DNA from: Saccharomyces uvarum
Lineage: Eukaryota; Ascomycota; Saccharomycetes; Saccharomycetales; Saccharomycetaceae
NCBI GenBank assembly: GCA_947243795.1
Contig: OX365929.1
Location: 1,178,001-1,242,000, forward strand
DNA length: 64,000 nucleotides
Direction of reading: 5' to 3'
Shown one piece after another: positions 39,671 to 49,684 of the stretch. The notes below the pieces were generated by a model, which had not been told where the DNA came from, did not search any database, and saw only the letters and a program-made list of their open reading frames with translations. Position numbers and translations under genes: made by a program. Each line of letters opens with the position of its first letter. Within the stretch, counting starts at the first letter, position 1.

Positions 39671-40665
39671 GGGCATGACTACCTATGATTATGTTGCTTT
39701 GCTTTTTCTTGTTCACGCACTAAACCTTTCTACTCAGCATCTCTACGCTGCTTATTTCTGTTGGCGTTTTAGTTTTCTTCAACTACGTATATTTTCCTTT
39801 ACTGGGCGTTTTCTTTACCCGGACACTTCTTCACCATTGGCATCGTCCAACATCTAACAATGCCAATGATGAAGAGGTGTGCTTGGTCTAACGTCGAACT
39901 GAATTCGGTTATCTTAAGAGTATAAGGTTCCGTATCTTTTGGCACCATAGACAGTCGGGGTCTTTTGGGCCCTCTTTTTTATACGTATACATATTTTTTA
40001 GAATTGTCTGGCACGGCGCTAGCAACATCAAATGTATGCATCACATCTTCTCTCTTCAGTTCTTATACGTAGGCATTCCAATTGTAGAACTAACCAGTTG
40101 AAGTGTTTGTTAAGAACACCTTATTTATTTCTAACATCCAGTTTTATTTTACATTTTATTAAGGAAGAATTTACTGCTCTTGTACTGCAAATTGTTAACA
40201 TTTTATCATAAATCAGGATGTTCACACATGTATCATAGGGTGCATAAGAAATAACGTTCTTCTGAAAACACAGTTAGTGGGATGTAGATAAAGCAGTATT
40301 TGGAAGTTTTATCTTGGGGTTTTTTTTTTCTTTACATTTAGCTGCTTTTGGTTGCTATACAGTAAACAAATTTATTTTGAAGTGCTACATATAATTTAAG
40401 AGTAAAACTAAAAAAGGGTCTGACATGTAAACCGCAACCACTTGGGGAGATTCACCTTATAAAAGTGCTCATAAGAGTGCAAAAACTCCTCTTACCTGTC
40501 TCTTTGTCTTCCTAGCAAGTAGTTATTGTCTTTTCGCCTTGGTCATTTCCGAAGGTCCCATCGATTTTTTGAGGGAAACCAATATACACAATGAATGAAG
40601 AACAAATCATCACACAATAATCAAAAGACCTGCATAATCTCCAATCCATTGCAAACAATAAAGCC
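39671..40665. other. Divergent SEC20 / LCD1 intergenic region, 1 kb
   Basis: Apart from a Reb1-type site near SEC20 and T-runs near 40320, I see no tRNA (no B-box), no LTR and no credible ORF. A 62-codon plus-strand frame overlaps the SEC20 leader and is not called. Confidence 0.6.
39815..39821 (+). promoter_or_regulatory. Reb1-type site (TTACCCG) upstream of SEC20
   Basis: TTACCCG, the core of the general regulatory factor Reb1, is about 145 bp upstream of the SEC20 ATG, a usual place for a nucleosome-free-region factor. Confidence 0.55.
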
Positions 40666-42906
40666 ATGAAGGAAGGAGCATCCGGTGAATTTCCTTCAGA
40701 TGATGATGATGACGACATTCTCTTAGAATTAGGCACAAGACCTCCAAGGTTCACCCAAGTGCCGTCATCGTCAATAGCACTGCAAACTCAACTGCCTGCC
40801 GTTTTGGAAGCACCAACAACCACATCGAATAAAAAGAGCGACAAGGATCATGTGCTAGTAAATCAACTAAATAAAGCTCAAGGTGAAGCAAGCATGCTTC
40901 GTGACAAAATCAACTTTTTAAAGAATGAAAGAGAAAAGGAGAAAAGCACCCAAGTTATCAAAGTTAATGAATTGCAAGCTAAGCATCTACAAGAGTTGGC
41001 TAAACTAAAACAGGAATTACAGAAATTAGAAGATGAGAAAAAGTTTTTACAAATGGAAGCAAGAGGGAAACCAAAAAAGGACTCTTCAATCATAAACGCA
41101 CCACCAACAACATCGTCTGCACCTACAAACTCTATGACACCCGATTCATCATCAGTTACAATAGAAGCAAAGACTCAATCGCCACAATTGAAAAAACGTA
41201 AAATTAACGACAATTCACTAAAGAAAAGTATAGTTCCCTTAAACCCCAACAGGATCATCCCCGATGAAACAAGTTTATTTCTCGAATCACTATTGATTCA
41301 CCAAATAATAGGTGCAAACTTGGGCACAATAGAAATACTGAACAGATTAAAACTTGAACAGATTAACCAATTTGAATTCAAAAATTTTGTCATTTCCAAG
41401 GGCGCCCCCATAGGGAAATCAATAGTCTCTTTGCTTTTACGATGTAAAAAGACTTTGACGCTGGACAGATTTATAGATACTCTTCTAGAAGACATAGCCG
41501 TGCTGATCAAGGAAATATCGTTTCATCCCAGTGAGTCAAAATTGGCTGTTCCATTTTTAGTTGCGCTGATGCACCAGATTATCCAATTCCGTCCAAGTGC
41601 TACACATAATTTGGCATTAAAGGATTTGTTTCTTTTTATATGCGATCTAATAAAGATCTATCAACATGTATTGAAAACACCATTTCATGAATCAAACATG
41701 AACTTGAATGTAGAGCCTCAAATTTTCCAGTATGAGCTAATAGACTTTTTGATCATTTCATATTCCTTTGATCTGTTAGAGACTACCATAAGAGTATTGC
41801 AATCACACCCTAAACAAACCTACATGGAATTTTTTGATGAAAATGTACTAAATTCATTCGAGTTTGTTTACAAATTAGCATTAACCATTTCATACAAGCC
41901 AATGATAAATGTGATATTTAATACAGTGGAAATACTTAATATTATTTCAAATATTATTTTGAATATGGAAAACCCTTCAAACCTGAAATCCTTAGTGAGC
42001 AGCGCTTGGTGGAGGGATTGTATTACAAAATTATATTCCCTCTTAGAAAGAGAAATTAAAAGCGGCGATGTCTATAATGAAAATGCCGATACTACAGTCC
42101 TCCATATGTCTAAATTTCATGATTTCTTTGGATTGGTTCGAAATATTGGTGGTAATGAATTGGGAGGGCTAATATCAAATCTGATCTATGACGACCGGTT
42201 GCAAAGTATACCGAGAGTAATCTCTAAAGAAGACATAGTGTCAGATAAAGACAACCTAACCACGCCCCTAATAAAATACAAATTAGAAAAATGGCTTCTG
42301 AAATTAAAGGACGAAGTATTGAATATTTTTGAAAATCTATTAATGATATATGGAGACGATACAAGCATAATAAATGGAGAAATGCTCATCTGTTCTTCTG
42401 AGTTTTTATCAAGGGAACAAGCATTAATGGTAGAAAGATATGTAGGACAAGACACGCCCAATTTGGATATTCGGTGCCACCTTATCGAACATACACTAAC
42501 TATAATTTACACGCTATGGAAAGACCATTTTGAACAGCTGCGTGAAGAACAGATTAAGCAAGTAGAAAGTCAACTGGTCATGTCATTATGGAGATTTCTC
42601 GTATGCCAAACGGAAAATGTGACAACAAACGAAAGAGAAATGAAAGATCATCGACATCTTGTAGACAGTTTGCATGATCTAACTATAAAAGACCAAGCGT
42701 CTTATTACGAAGATGCCTTTGAAGAACTGCCGGAGTATATTGAAGAAGAGTTGAAGACGGAGTTGGATAAGAGGACCGCAAGAATAATGCAAGTGAAATA
42801 CGATGAAAAATTTCAAGAAATGGCAAGAAGTATTCTTGAATCAAAATCATTTGACTTGACCACACTAGAAGAAGCTGATTCGTTGTATATTTCAATGGGA
42901 TTGTGA
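40666..42906 (+). CDS. LCD1: Lcd1/Ddc2, ATRIP-like partner of Mec1
   Basis: The protein is 746 aa (S. cerevisiae 747). The N-terminus has an acidic patch FPSDDDDDDILLELG (RPA-binding region), then a dimerising coiled coil near 65-135 (QAKHLQELAKLKQELQKLED) and a basic stretch (LKKRKINDNSLKKS). The rest is an alpha-helical HEAT-like body ending LEEADSLYISMGL. Ddc2 recruits the checkpoint kinase Mec1 to RPA-coated single-stranded DNA. Confidence 0.97.
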   Translation: MKEGASGEFPSDDDDDDILLELGTRPPRFTQVPSSSIALQTQLPAVLEAPTTTSNKKSDKDHVLVNQLNKAQGEASMLRDKINFLKNEREKEKSTQVIKVNELQAKHLQELAKLKQELQKLEDEKKFLQMEARGKPKKDSSIINAPPTTSSAPTNSMTPDSSSVTIEAKTQSPQLKKRKINDNSLKKSIVPLNPNRIIPDETSLFLESLLIHQIIGANLGTIEILNRLKLEQINQFEFKNFVISKGAPIGKSIVSLLLRCKKTLTLDRFIDTLLEDIAVLIKEISFHPSESKLAVPFLVALMHQIIQFRPSATHNLALKDLFLFICDLIKIYQHVLKTPFHESNMNLNVEPQIFQYELIDFLIISYSFDLLETTIRVLQSHPKQTYMEFFDENVLNSFEFVYKLALTISYKPMINVIFNTVEILNIISNIILNMENPSNLKSLVSSAWWRDCITKLYSLLEREIKSGDVYNENADTTVLHMSKFHDFFGLVRNIGGNELGGLISNLIYDDRLQSIPRVISKEDIVSDKDNLTTPLIKYKLEKWLLKLKDEVLNIFENLLMIYGDDTSIINGEMLICSSEFLSREQALMVERYVGQDTPNLDIRCHLIEHTLTIIYTLWKDHFEQLREEQIKQVESQLVMSLWRFLVCQTENVTTNEREMKDHRHLVDSLHDLTIKDQASYYEDAFEELPEYIEEELKTELDKRTARIMQVKYDEKFQEMARSILESKSFDLTTLEEADSLYISMGL

Positions 42907-43036
42907 GATCACAACAAAAGAGAAAATGAAAGTGTCAATACTTTATGGAAACCGTATAATGCTTAATATTAACTATATATAATTTATATTATTTTTCGTT
43001 TTAGGAAAGAACAAAAATTTATAGAAAATATTCAAA

Positions 43037-43755
43037 TTAAGCAGAAGCCTTAGAAGCAGAGCCGGTTTGGAAACCGTTCTTGAATCTTCTAGAGACATGC
43101 TTCAAATATCTCATTCTACCAGTACCAGTAGTGTGTCTTCTCTTAGCCTTAGCAGCCCAGTTGTGAGATCTAGTCTTAGCAGCTGGGTAACCACAAGAGG
43201 AACAGGTCTTCTTTTGAACATGGAAAGAACGACGACCACATCTGTTACACAGAACGTGAGTCTTGTTGTGACGCTTACCGAATGAAGGAGTACCCTCTAT
43301 TTAAAATCAAAAACATAAAAGTTATTTCTCGTTAGTAAATTTGGAGTTTCATAGTTTTTTATCTGGATTCAACAATCAATTATATCATTAATGGTCTGAG
43401 ATATGTGCAGAGTAATTTAAAATGACATACACGCACTCGTCGTATCATGTTTTGCTCAATACACAGTACTTTTCGCTGCTCAGTTTATTTCTTCTATTCT
43501 TTACTAAATTGTTTCTTTTCTTTTCGTTCTTAACAGTGGCTTAGGTAGGACCCTATCGGGCTTTCTCAGACATAGCTGTTAAAGCTACTTGGCATAACAA
43601 ACAAATTGGATGCCCACATCTTCTACTCTCTTTTTTGGTCCCAATGGGTAAAAATTTTCTTTATTTAATCGTTCTTTTTGTACATTCCTCAGAATCGGAC
43701 CAGTTGTAATTGAAAGTTGCTCCACTAATTAATCATTCCTGTACATACTACCCAT
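43037..43755 (-). CDS. RPL37B: Rpl37B, 60S ribosomal protein eL37 (spliced, two exons)
   Basis: The CDS joins exon 1 at 43749-43755 (ATGGGTA) and exon 2 at 43037-43296, giving 88 aa. This is the usual length. The spliced product starts [20 protein letters not shown] and ends [12 protein letters not shown] zinc ribbon is formed by CNRCG and CSSCG. The 7-nt first exon is why a simple ORF scan misses the start. The protein lies near the polypeptide exit tunnel. Codons are strongly biased to preferred yeast codons. Two Rap1-type sites lie upstream, as in most ribosomal-protein promoters. The A/B paralog choice (RPL37B, not RPL37A) rests on synteny with LCD1 and PLM2. Confidence 0.97.
43297..43748 (-). 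other. RPL37B spliceosomal intron (452 bp)
   Basis: On the minus strand the intron begins GTATGT (43748-43743), carries a perfect branch site TACTAAC (43337-43331) and ends TAG (43299-43297). Branch site to 3' splice site is about 32 nt. The S. cerevisiae intron is, from memory, about 390 bp, so this one is somewhat longer. Confidence 0.95.
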
Positions 43756-43916
43756 ATTTACTTATATATTCGTTTACCTCTTTGTATATAATCCGAATAC
43801 AAAAATGCTCTATCATCACCGTTTTCTATAATTACCTATGGGCACTATTCCAGCCTTGTTCCCAACCTCATCTTCCTTGGAAATCTCCATGAAGTTTTTC
43901 AAAAATAATATTTGTG

Positions 43917-43927
43917 GTGTACGGAGT
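43917..43927 (-). promoter_or_regulatory. Rap1-type site 1 for RPL37B
   Basis: On the minus strand this reads ACTCCGTACAC, close to the Rap1 consensus ACACCCRTACAY, about 165 bp upstream of the RPL37B ATG. Confidence 0.6.
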
Positions 43928-43962
43928 AACAAAAAAATACAACAGTTGAGTAGAGTTAAGAA

Positions 43963-43974
43963 AATGTACGGAGT
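43963..43974 (-). promoter_or_regulatory. Rap1-type site 2 for RPL37B
   Basis: On the minus strand this reads ACTCCGTACATT, a strong Rap1-like site in the same orientation as site 1 and 46 bp away. Tandem Rap1 sites are typical of ribosomal-protein promoters. Confidence 0.65.
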
Positions 43975-44024
43975 TTAAGTTTCAAATATGTACAGGTGTT
44001 TATAACCCGGCAACAGTAATTCAA

Positions 44025-44032
44025 ACGCGAAA
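44025..44032 (+). promoter_or_regulatory. SBF/MBF-type site 1 for PLM2 (ACGCGAAA)
   Basis: ACGCGAAA combines the MCB core ACGCG and the SCB core CGCGAAA, about 270 bp upstream of PLM2, a known G1-phase SBF target in S. cerevisiae. Confidence 0.6.
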
Positions 44033-44045
44033 CTATTTTTATCTT

Positions 44046-44054
44046 TTTCGCGTT
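44046..44054 (-). promoter_or_regulatory. SBF/MBF-type site 2 for PLM2 (inverted)
   Basis: TTTCGCGTT is the same core as site 1 in the opposite orientation, 14 bp away, making an inverted pair. Confidence 0.6.
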
Positions 44055-44297
44055 TGTTTTCGTTCAAAATAATTGGTAAACATAGAGATGTCTTCTCAGC
44101 AAATAAAAGTATATTACTGCCTCACACAGAGAAAGCTTAATTTCGCCTCCTTAATTAGACCATCTTTATTGCTATTAGCAACGAAAAGCATATATAGACG
44201 TTATTCTATTTTGTTGCTATTTTACACGGTACTGTTAATACATTATACCGTCGATTGTTTTCGGAAGTAGCGTGACAAAATTTGCAGAAGCTCGGTC

Positions 44298-45893
44298 ATG
44301 TCGCATCTGTTTCCACCATCGTCACCTGTTGCTGATAAGCAATTAGATAGCCCACAAAAAGAGCTAGGTGTGTTAGGAAAATCTTCAGTATTAACTCTTG
44401 GAAGAAAACGGTTTAAACAGCCAGACTACGAAGTAGAAGAGTACCCTACTCCAGACCCGTCTTCTAGTATTGGAAGGCTGTCGTCGCCGGTGAAGAACAG
44501 AACTTCAAATATAGAAGAGTTCAATTCTACATGTACTTTATTATCTCCTTCAAAACAAAAGAATAGTATTACAAAACCTATCAAGGTTGAATTAGATCGC
44601 ACAGATCCTTCTCGTTTAGCAATTGGTAGAAAGAAATCAGTTTGTAATGTTATTCTGCCATGCAGGAAAAATATATCTAGGCAACATGCATTCATTTCAT
44701 ATGTCACCGGTAGAAACGAAATAAAATTGGAATGCAATGGCACTAATGGGTTATCCGTTCATTTCCCATGTTCCATGGACCTGCACTTGCTAAAACCTTT
44801 TCCAACTAGGAACTTTTACAAGCTAATGGTGGAAGAGCCTGCGAATTTGCCGAATGCAAATGAAACACTTACAAAGTCTCTCCAGAGGAACCGCGACGTC
44901 ATCAATTTTGCCTTAGTGAAAGGTGAAGCTGTATCGTTCCCATACATCGAAGGAACTCTAATAAACTTTACTGGCGCTACAGTCTGCATATGCTTGAAGG
45001 AAGTACTTCATCATTCTGAAAATGGCAACAACGATTTTAACGAGGAGAATTCAACGGAAACGGAGGATGAATTGTGTTTATTATCAACAAATAGTGATGA
45101 TTTACCTTGGCCAGCAAAGACTCCCTCGATGAAACTCATTCCCGTTGCGCATTCGCCTCGTACGGAACTGATTATCAAGCCGTCACTTTCTGAATCTCCA
45201 GCCTTTATAAAGAGGTCACCCATAACCTATAAAACAACACCACAGTCATCTTTCGTTATTCAACAACCATCTACCCCAAAGAAGCTCAAGCGCAAATCAA
45301 TTTCTCTAAAAAACAATACTGTTCAGGAGACGCCGCTTCCTAAAGACAAGGTGACGGAACCACCGAATTCTCGTAGTAGCAATGAAAGTACTAACGAAGG
45401 CGCAAATCACCGTTCCTCAGATAATTTTGTGGTTGAAACAAGAATTAAGGAGCCACTTTCAAAAATCACTGATGAATCTCCTTCACGTAAACGTCAAAAG
45501 ACATTAATAAATAATCATTCCGAAATTTTCCAATTGCTTGCGAAAAGAGGAATTCATAGTGACGAGTTTGTTCATGTATTATGCAATCATCTTGCTTTTT
45601 CTAATCTCCAACAAACTCCGTTATCTGACTTACAGAACATCAATTCAATCACTTCCCAATTGAGCAGAAATGAATTGAAAGAAGTACTGAACACTATTGG
45701 TTGTATTGGTATCATCATACGTGCAGGGAAAGATGCCTCTGGTAAAGAGTTGGAAGATGAGTACTACTATGATGTTGAAAATGATGACAACGATGAAAGA
45801 AAGATCTTGTATAATTCATTGAAAGGCAGTAGTAGACTAAGGACATGCAGAAAGAAGCATAAACAATATTTCTGGAAAAAGCCAACCAAATGA
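44298..45893 (+). CDS. PLM2: Plm2, FHA-domain putative transcription factor
   Basis: The protein is 531 aa (S. cerevisiae about 521). The FHA domain lies at about 100-175, with the phosphopeptide-binding motifs IGRKKSVCNVILPCRKNISR and the NGTNGLSVHF loop. The middle is Ser/Thr/Pro rich with several SP/TP sites. The conserved C-terminal block runs from HSEIFQLLAKRGIHSDEFVH. Plm2 and its paralog Tos4 are G1/S-induced FHA proteins linked to chromatin, the DNA-damage response and plasmid maintenance. Confidence 0.95.
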   Translation: MSHLFPPSSPVADKQLDSPQKELGVLGKSSVLTLGRKRFKQPDYEVEEYPTPDPSSSIGRLSSPVKNRTSNIEEFNSTCTLLSPSKQKNSITKPIKVELDRTDPSRLAIGRKKSVCNVILPCRKNISRQHAFISYVTGRNEIKLECNGTNGLSVHFPCSMDLHLLKPFPTRNFYKLMVEEPANLPNANETLTKSLQRNRDVINFALVKGEAVSFPYIEGTLINFTGATVCICLKEVLHHSENGNNDFNEENSTETEDELCLLSTNSDDLPWPAKTPSMKLIPVAHSPRTELIIKPSLSESPAFIKRSPITYKTTPQSSFVIQQPSTPKKLKRKSISLKNNTVQETPLPKDKVTEPPNSRSSNESTNEGANHRSSDNFVVETRIKEPLSKITDESPSRKRQKTLINNHSEIFQLLAKRGIHSDEFVHVLCNHLAFSNLQQTPLSDLQNINSITSQLSRNELKEVLNTIGCIGIIIRAGKDASGKELEDEYYYDVENDDNDERKILYNSLKGSSRLRTCRKKHKQYFWKKPTK

Positions 45894-46270
45894 CTTTAGA
45901 AAGACCCTCAATTCATATTTCTATATACCTTAATCATATATCCACATAGGGCAGCATGCAAGACTTACGAAAATCATCAGGCAAGCCAGTAAAGTTCTTA
46001 AAAACATGAGTTTATCTTTTTTATATATATTCCGTTGAAGGAAGCTAATAAATTGTCTACATACTATAGATTATTATGCCTAAATTTTTTTTCGTAAAGT
46101 TTAAGAATGTTTAAAACTTTTTTTAAAGTGTATCATTTTTTAATAATTACATGACTCGAGTTGAGCGAATCAAACGATAAGGCATCACCTTATGAAAGGT
46201 TTGCCCGGTGAAAAGAATGGGATGGAAAGAATTAATAAAAATCAAAAAGAAACATTTATCACAAAAGTGT
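45894..46270. other. Convergent PLM2 / SAM2 3' regions
   Basis: These 377 bp of AT-rich DNA with T-runs (46088, 46120) lie between two convergent stop codons. No gene or element was recognised. Confidence 0.6.
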
Positions 46271-47425
46271 TTAAATGTCCAATTTCTTTGGTTTTTCCCA
46301 GGAGTATTCTTGGTTGGTGAAATGACCATAAGAAGCAGTTGGCAAATAAATTGGTCTAGCCAAATCCAATTCTCTCACTAAGACACCAGGTCTCAAGTCG
46401 AAATTCTTCTTAATAATAGCAATGATTTCATCATCCGATTTAGTAGCTGTACCATAGGTGTCCACATGCAAGGACAATGGTTCAGCAATACCGATAGCAT
46501 AAGAGAATTGAACTTGAACTCTCTTACACAAACCAGCGGCAACCAAAGATTTAGCAACCCATCTAGCGGCATAAGCAGCAGAACGATCGACCTTGGAGTA
46601 ATCCTTACCGGAAAAGGCACCACCACCAACAGAGGAGGCACCACCATAGGCATCGACAATGATCTTTCTACCGGTCAAACCAGCATCACCTTGAGGACCA
46701 CCGATAACGAATCTACCGGAGGGTTGGATGAAGTACTTGGTATTTTCGTCTAACATGTCTTTAGGAATGACCTTTTCGACGATATCTGTTTGTAGTTGTG
46801 CTCTCAAATCAGCGGTGGAAATTTCCTCAGCATGTTGAGCAGAGATAACAACGGTGTCTATTCTCTTTGGAACCCATCTACCATTGTCATCTTCATATTC
46901 AACCGTGACCTGGGTCTTTGTGTCTGGTCTCAACCATGGAATGGAACCGTCTCTTCTAGCATCGGCCATAGCCATATTCAATTTGTGAGCCAATAGAATG
47001 GTCAATGGCAAACCTTCTGGAGTTTCATCAGTAGCGTAACCAAACATGATACCTTGGTCACCGGCACCTAAATCTTCCAAGTTCTGTTCATAATGTAAAC
47101 CTTGAGCAATATCTGGGGATTGCTGTTCAATAGCAACCAAAACATTACAAGTCTTGTAATCGAAACCCTTGGCAGAATCATCGTAACCAATCTTCTTGAT
47201 AGTGTCTCTAACAATTTGTTGGTAGTCCAACTTAGCCTTAGTGGTAATTTCACCAAAAACCATAATCATACCAGTCTTGGCAGCAGTTTCACAGGCGACC
47301 TTAGAGTATGGATCTTGTTCCAAACAAGCATCCAAGACAGCATCGGACACTTGATCACAAATCTTGTCTGGGTGACCTTCACCGACAGATTCAGAAGTAA
47401 ATAAAAAGGTTTTGCTTTTAGACAT
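46271..47425 (-). CDS. SAM2: Sam2, S-adenosylmethionine synthetase
   Basis: The protein is 384 aa, the same as S. cerevisiae. It carries the MAT signatures: [17 protein letters not shown] (ATP/methionine site), [18 protein letters not shown] and the P-loop-like [20 protein letters not shown]. It makes S-adenosylmethionine from methionine and ATP. Codon usage is strongly biased, as expected of an abundant enzyme. Assignment to SAM2 and not its near-identical paralog SAM1 rests on synteny with LPP1 and PLM2. Cbf1 and Met31/32-type sites lie about 300 bp upstream. Confidence 0.98.
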   Translation of the reverse strand: MSKSKTFLFTSESVGEGHPDKICDQVSDAVLDACLEQDPYSKVACETAAKTGMIMVFGEITTKAKLDYQQIVRDTIKKIGYDDSAKGFDYKTCNVLVAIEQQSPDIAQGLHYEQNLEDLGAGDQGIMFGYATDETPEGLPLTILLAHKLNMAMADARRDGSIPWLRPDTKTQVTVEYEDDNGRWVPKRIDTVVISAQHAEEISTADLRAQLQTDIVEKVIPKDMLDENTKYFIQPSGRFVIGGPQGDAGLTGRKIIVDAYGGASSVGGGAFSGKDYSKVDRSAAYAARWVAKSLVAAGLCKRVQVQFSYAIGIAEPLSLHVDTYGTATKSDDEIIAIIKKNFDLRPGVLVRELDLARPIYLPTASYGHFTNQEYSWEKPKKLDI

Positions 47426-47716
47426 GGTTTTATGTGTGTATATTGTTTAGATATTTGGTATAGTAGCAACTATGGAGTTTTTCAAAACGCTTAGTATCAA
47501 GAAATAATAAGTAGAAGTAACATATTCAAAAAGACTTTGCAAGAAACCCAGATAGTGCCTCCTTCTTATACGCCTCTCAAGACAACAGATGACTACCAGA
47601 AATTTAAGATTTGCTTGCATATGAATATTGCTGTCGTTTACAAGAGCTATCCTCAAAATTCATCGGTATTTTGGCCTCGCTCAATTTCCTGGCGTGGACC
47701 CATCGGCGGAATTACG

Positions 47717-47724
47717 CCACAGTT
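47717..47724 (-). promoter_or_regulatory. Met31/Met32-type site (AACTGTGG) for SAM2
   Basis: CCACAGTT on the plus strand is the exact reverse complement of the Met31/32 core AACTGTGG. It sits 6 bp from a Cbf1 site. Confidence 0.65.
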
Positions 47725-47729
47725 TTAAG

Positions 47730-47736
47730 TCACGTG
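47730..47736 (+). promoter_or_regulatory. Cbf1/Met4 site (TCACGTG) for SAM2
   Basis: TCACGTG is the Cbf1-Met28-Met4 element of sulfur genes, about 305 bp upstream of the SAM2 ATG and next to the Met31/32 site. Confidence 0.7.
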
Positions 47737-48035
47737 TGCCGCAATATAACAAGCTGCCGCATTAAGTACCAAAGGGACCACATGTGAAGATGTTAAGAGA
47801 TTCATACGCTTCTCGATCAGAAAAGTAATGCACAATGTCTTGATTTTGGCTATATATAAAGAAATGCGATTTGTTTCTGCACTTTTTAGTTATACAGGGG
47901 GTAGTAATAAGGCGTCCGGTCTTGGCTTTTGACACTAACCCAATGGATGTTTGATCACTGGGCGTCTTCCTTAGCTTGTGACCTGTCTGACAGGCAACAA
48001 TAAGTCCAACAAAGCGGCCCGGCAAGACGTGTAAG

Positions 48036-48860
48036 CTACAAACTCACTGGTGAAGGAAGAATGTCTCTTTTCGCCACGTTGACAAATGTCCACTTCCAGC
48101 AAGCATAAATTACTAAAAATGCTAGTGCAGCGCCGGACACAACATCGTACCAATGATGTCTGTGGTCAACGACTCTTGAGACCATAACTACCAGCGCCAG
48201 TAGTGGGCACCAAATGTAACTCCTTGCGGTGCGGGTGGTAAACGCCTTTTGCCAAAGATACGTAAAGCCCATGGTACTTACTATAAAACTTGAATGACCA
48301 CTCGGTGTGCTTTTCAAACCTTCGTAGAGAACCCATTTGTTTGTTTGTTTGCAAATGTCCAACCCAAAAACTGAAGAGTCTGAATCGCTTATTTTTTGGA
48401 GGTCAGGCATACATCTATCAACAAAATCGGGCCTCAAATTCCCTATGATCAATTTTAAAGCACCCGTTACGGCAGCGTTAATACTTATTATCAACATCAG
48501 ACACAATAGACTAGTATGCATGAAGTGGAAATCCTTTGAGATGCCGTCTGGTCTTTCCCTGAGCCACGTTACTCTATTCTTTTTCAGTTGATCCTTGTCG
48601 AACATACAGCTCCAAAGAACAACTAAATTACTAAGCCCGACACTCAAAATCAAGCAACCCAATGGGCCCACTAGTTCGCTAGGCACATAGCGCTTTGTGA
48701 TACTGGGGTCATCAAGACTGAATTGGATATTTTGGCCCCTAGGAACCAACGATATCTCTGAGTAGAGAAATAATATCGTACAGAGGCCAGTTATCATATA
48801 TTGAAAGTAATACAACCTGAAGTATTCCTTATGTTTCTCATCCACCATAACAGAGACCAT
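48036..48860 (-). CDS. LPP1: Lpp1, Mg-independent lipid phosphate phosphatase
   Basis: The protein is 274 aa from the ATG at 48860 (MVSVMVDEKHKEYFRLYYFQ), matching the S. cerevisiae length. Another ATG lies three codons upstream. Six hydrophobic segments are visible. The PAP2 phosphatase motifs are in order: KLIIGNLRPDF, STPSGHSSFIVS and SRVVDHRHHWYDVVSG. It dephosphorylates phosphatidate, lysophosphatidate and diacylglycerol pyrophosphate at Golgi-type membranes, overlapping with Dpp1. Confidence 0.96.
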   Translation of the reverse strand: MVSVMVDEKHKEYFRLYYFQYMITGLCTILFLYSEISLVPRGQNIQFSLDDPSITKRYVPSELVGPLGCLILSVGLSNLVVLWSCMFDKDQLKKNRVTWLRERPDGISKDFHFMHTSLLCLMLIISINAAVTGALKLIIGNLRPDFVDRCMPDLQKISDSDSSVFGLDICKQTNKWVLYEGLKSTPSGHSSFIVSTMGFTYLWQKAFTTRTARSYIWCPLLALVVMVSRVVDHRHHWYDVVSGAALAFLVIYACWKWTFVNVAKRDILPSPVSL

Positions 48861-49684
48861 TGTTGGCATTTATGACGGCTTTCCTTATGTGCAGGCTTAA
48901 TAGTTATGATTCTTGAAAGCATTGAGGATACTTTTCAAGAATGGCTTTTTCCTCGTTCCCTTAAAGTCCTATACATTGACAAGTTCACGTGGCAGCTGAA
49001 AGAAAAAAAAGAAGCTTTCTGACGCGTAGAGCAATAGATAAAATCGAGAATTAATATATAAGGAAGTTTGAACGAGTTTAAGAGTAATTACGGGATAGAC
49101 CGTGTTTGAACACATAAATTTATAAAGATTGACTAGCTCCATTATTTTTTAGTATTTTTATATAAAGCCTGGGAACGAAAAAGTTAGGAGAGGTTGCTAA
49201 ATGTAAAATAGAGGAAGAAAAGAATGAAGACTATAGTAAAGAAGGTTGCCAGCAATAAATCTTGAACTTAAAAGTGTAGATTAACGAATATGGACAAAAA
49301 GGAGGTTTTTTTATTAGGTTCTAGCCTTTTAATTTTCAGATTTCCTTTACTTAATAAAATTCATGATAGGAAAAGCGCTTGGGATTCATTTTATCAAACA
49401 GAAACAGTAGCATCGGATATTTGATCATATCCTGCTCCCTGTACAGTACCCATATTAGTCAAAAAAAGTAAAAATATAAGGTAACTTTAACATAATATAA
49501 TAACAAAAATTAATAACAAAGTAAATCGACAGGAAAAGCGATAAAGAACGAACAGAAACAACAAATAAAAAGTAAAATGAAATGAAATCAATAAACAATA
49601 GTAAACGGAAATGGGAGAATGGTTGTCTTTTATTTTTAGAGAATTTTTATGGTTACAATAGGGGACGGGGGACTAAAGGATCAC
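48861..49684. other. LPP1 promoter / PSP1 3' region; no SPG3 seen
   Basis: This 824-bp AT-rich stretch contains one CACGTG E-box (48986-48991) and no ORF of 60 codons on either strand. In S. cerevisiae this interval contains SPG3 (YDR504C, 127 aa from memory), which I cannot find here. Confidence 0.65.

Larger units (their letters stand above)
43756..44297. other. Divergent RPL37B / PLM2 promoter region
   Basis: It holds two Rap1-type sites nearer RPL37B and an inverted pair of SBF/MBF-type sites nearer PLM2, listed separately. A 65-codon frame at about 44073-44270 lies in the PLM2 leader and looks like chance. Confidence 0.65.
47426..48035. other. SAM2 promoter / LPP1 3' region
   Basis: This 610-bp region holds the Met regulon sites at 47717-47736. 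An 87-codon minus-strand frame (47762-48025) starts at a non-ATG codon and has noncoding-like composition; it is not called. Confidence 0.6.

Noticed and set aside
39671-40665. Possible tRNA or LTR in the 1-kb SEC20-LCD1 gap
   Set aside because: No B-box-like GGTTCGAATCC and no TGTTGGA-type LTR ends were found.
44073-44270. 65-codon ORF in the PLM2 leader
   Set aside because: It is AT-rich, hydrophobic by composition and placed directly in the PLM2 5' region after its cell-cycle sites; most likely chance.
47762-48025. 87-codon minus-strand ORF between SAM2 and LPP1
   Set aside because: It has a non-ATG start, no recognisable domain, and lies in the SAM2 promoter / LPP1 3' region.
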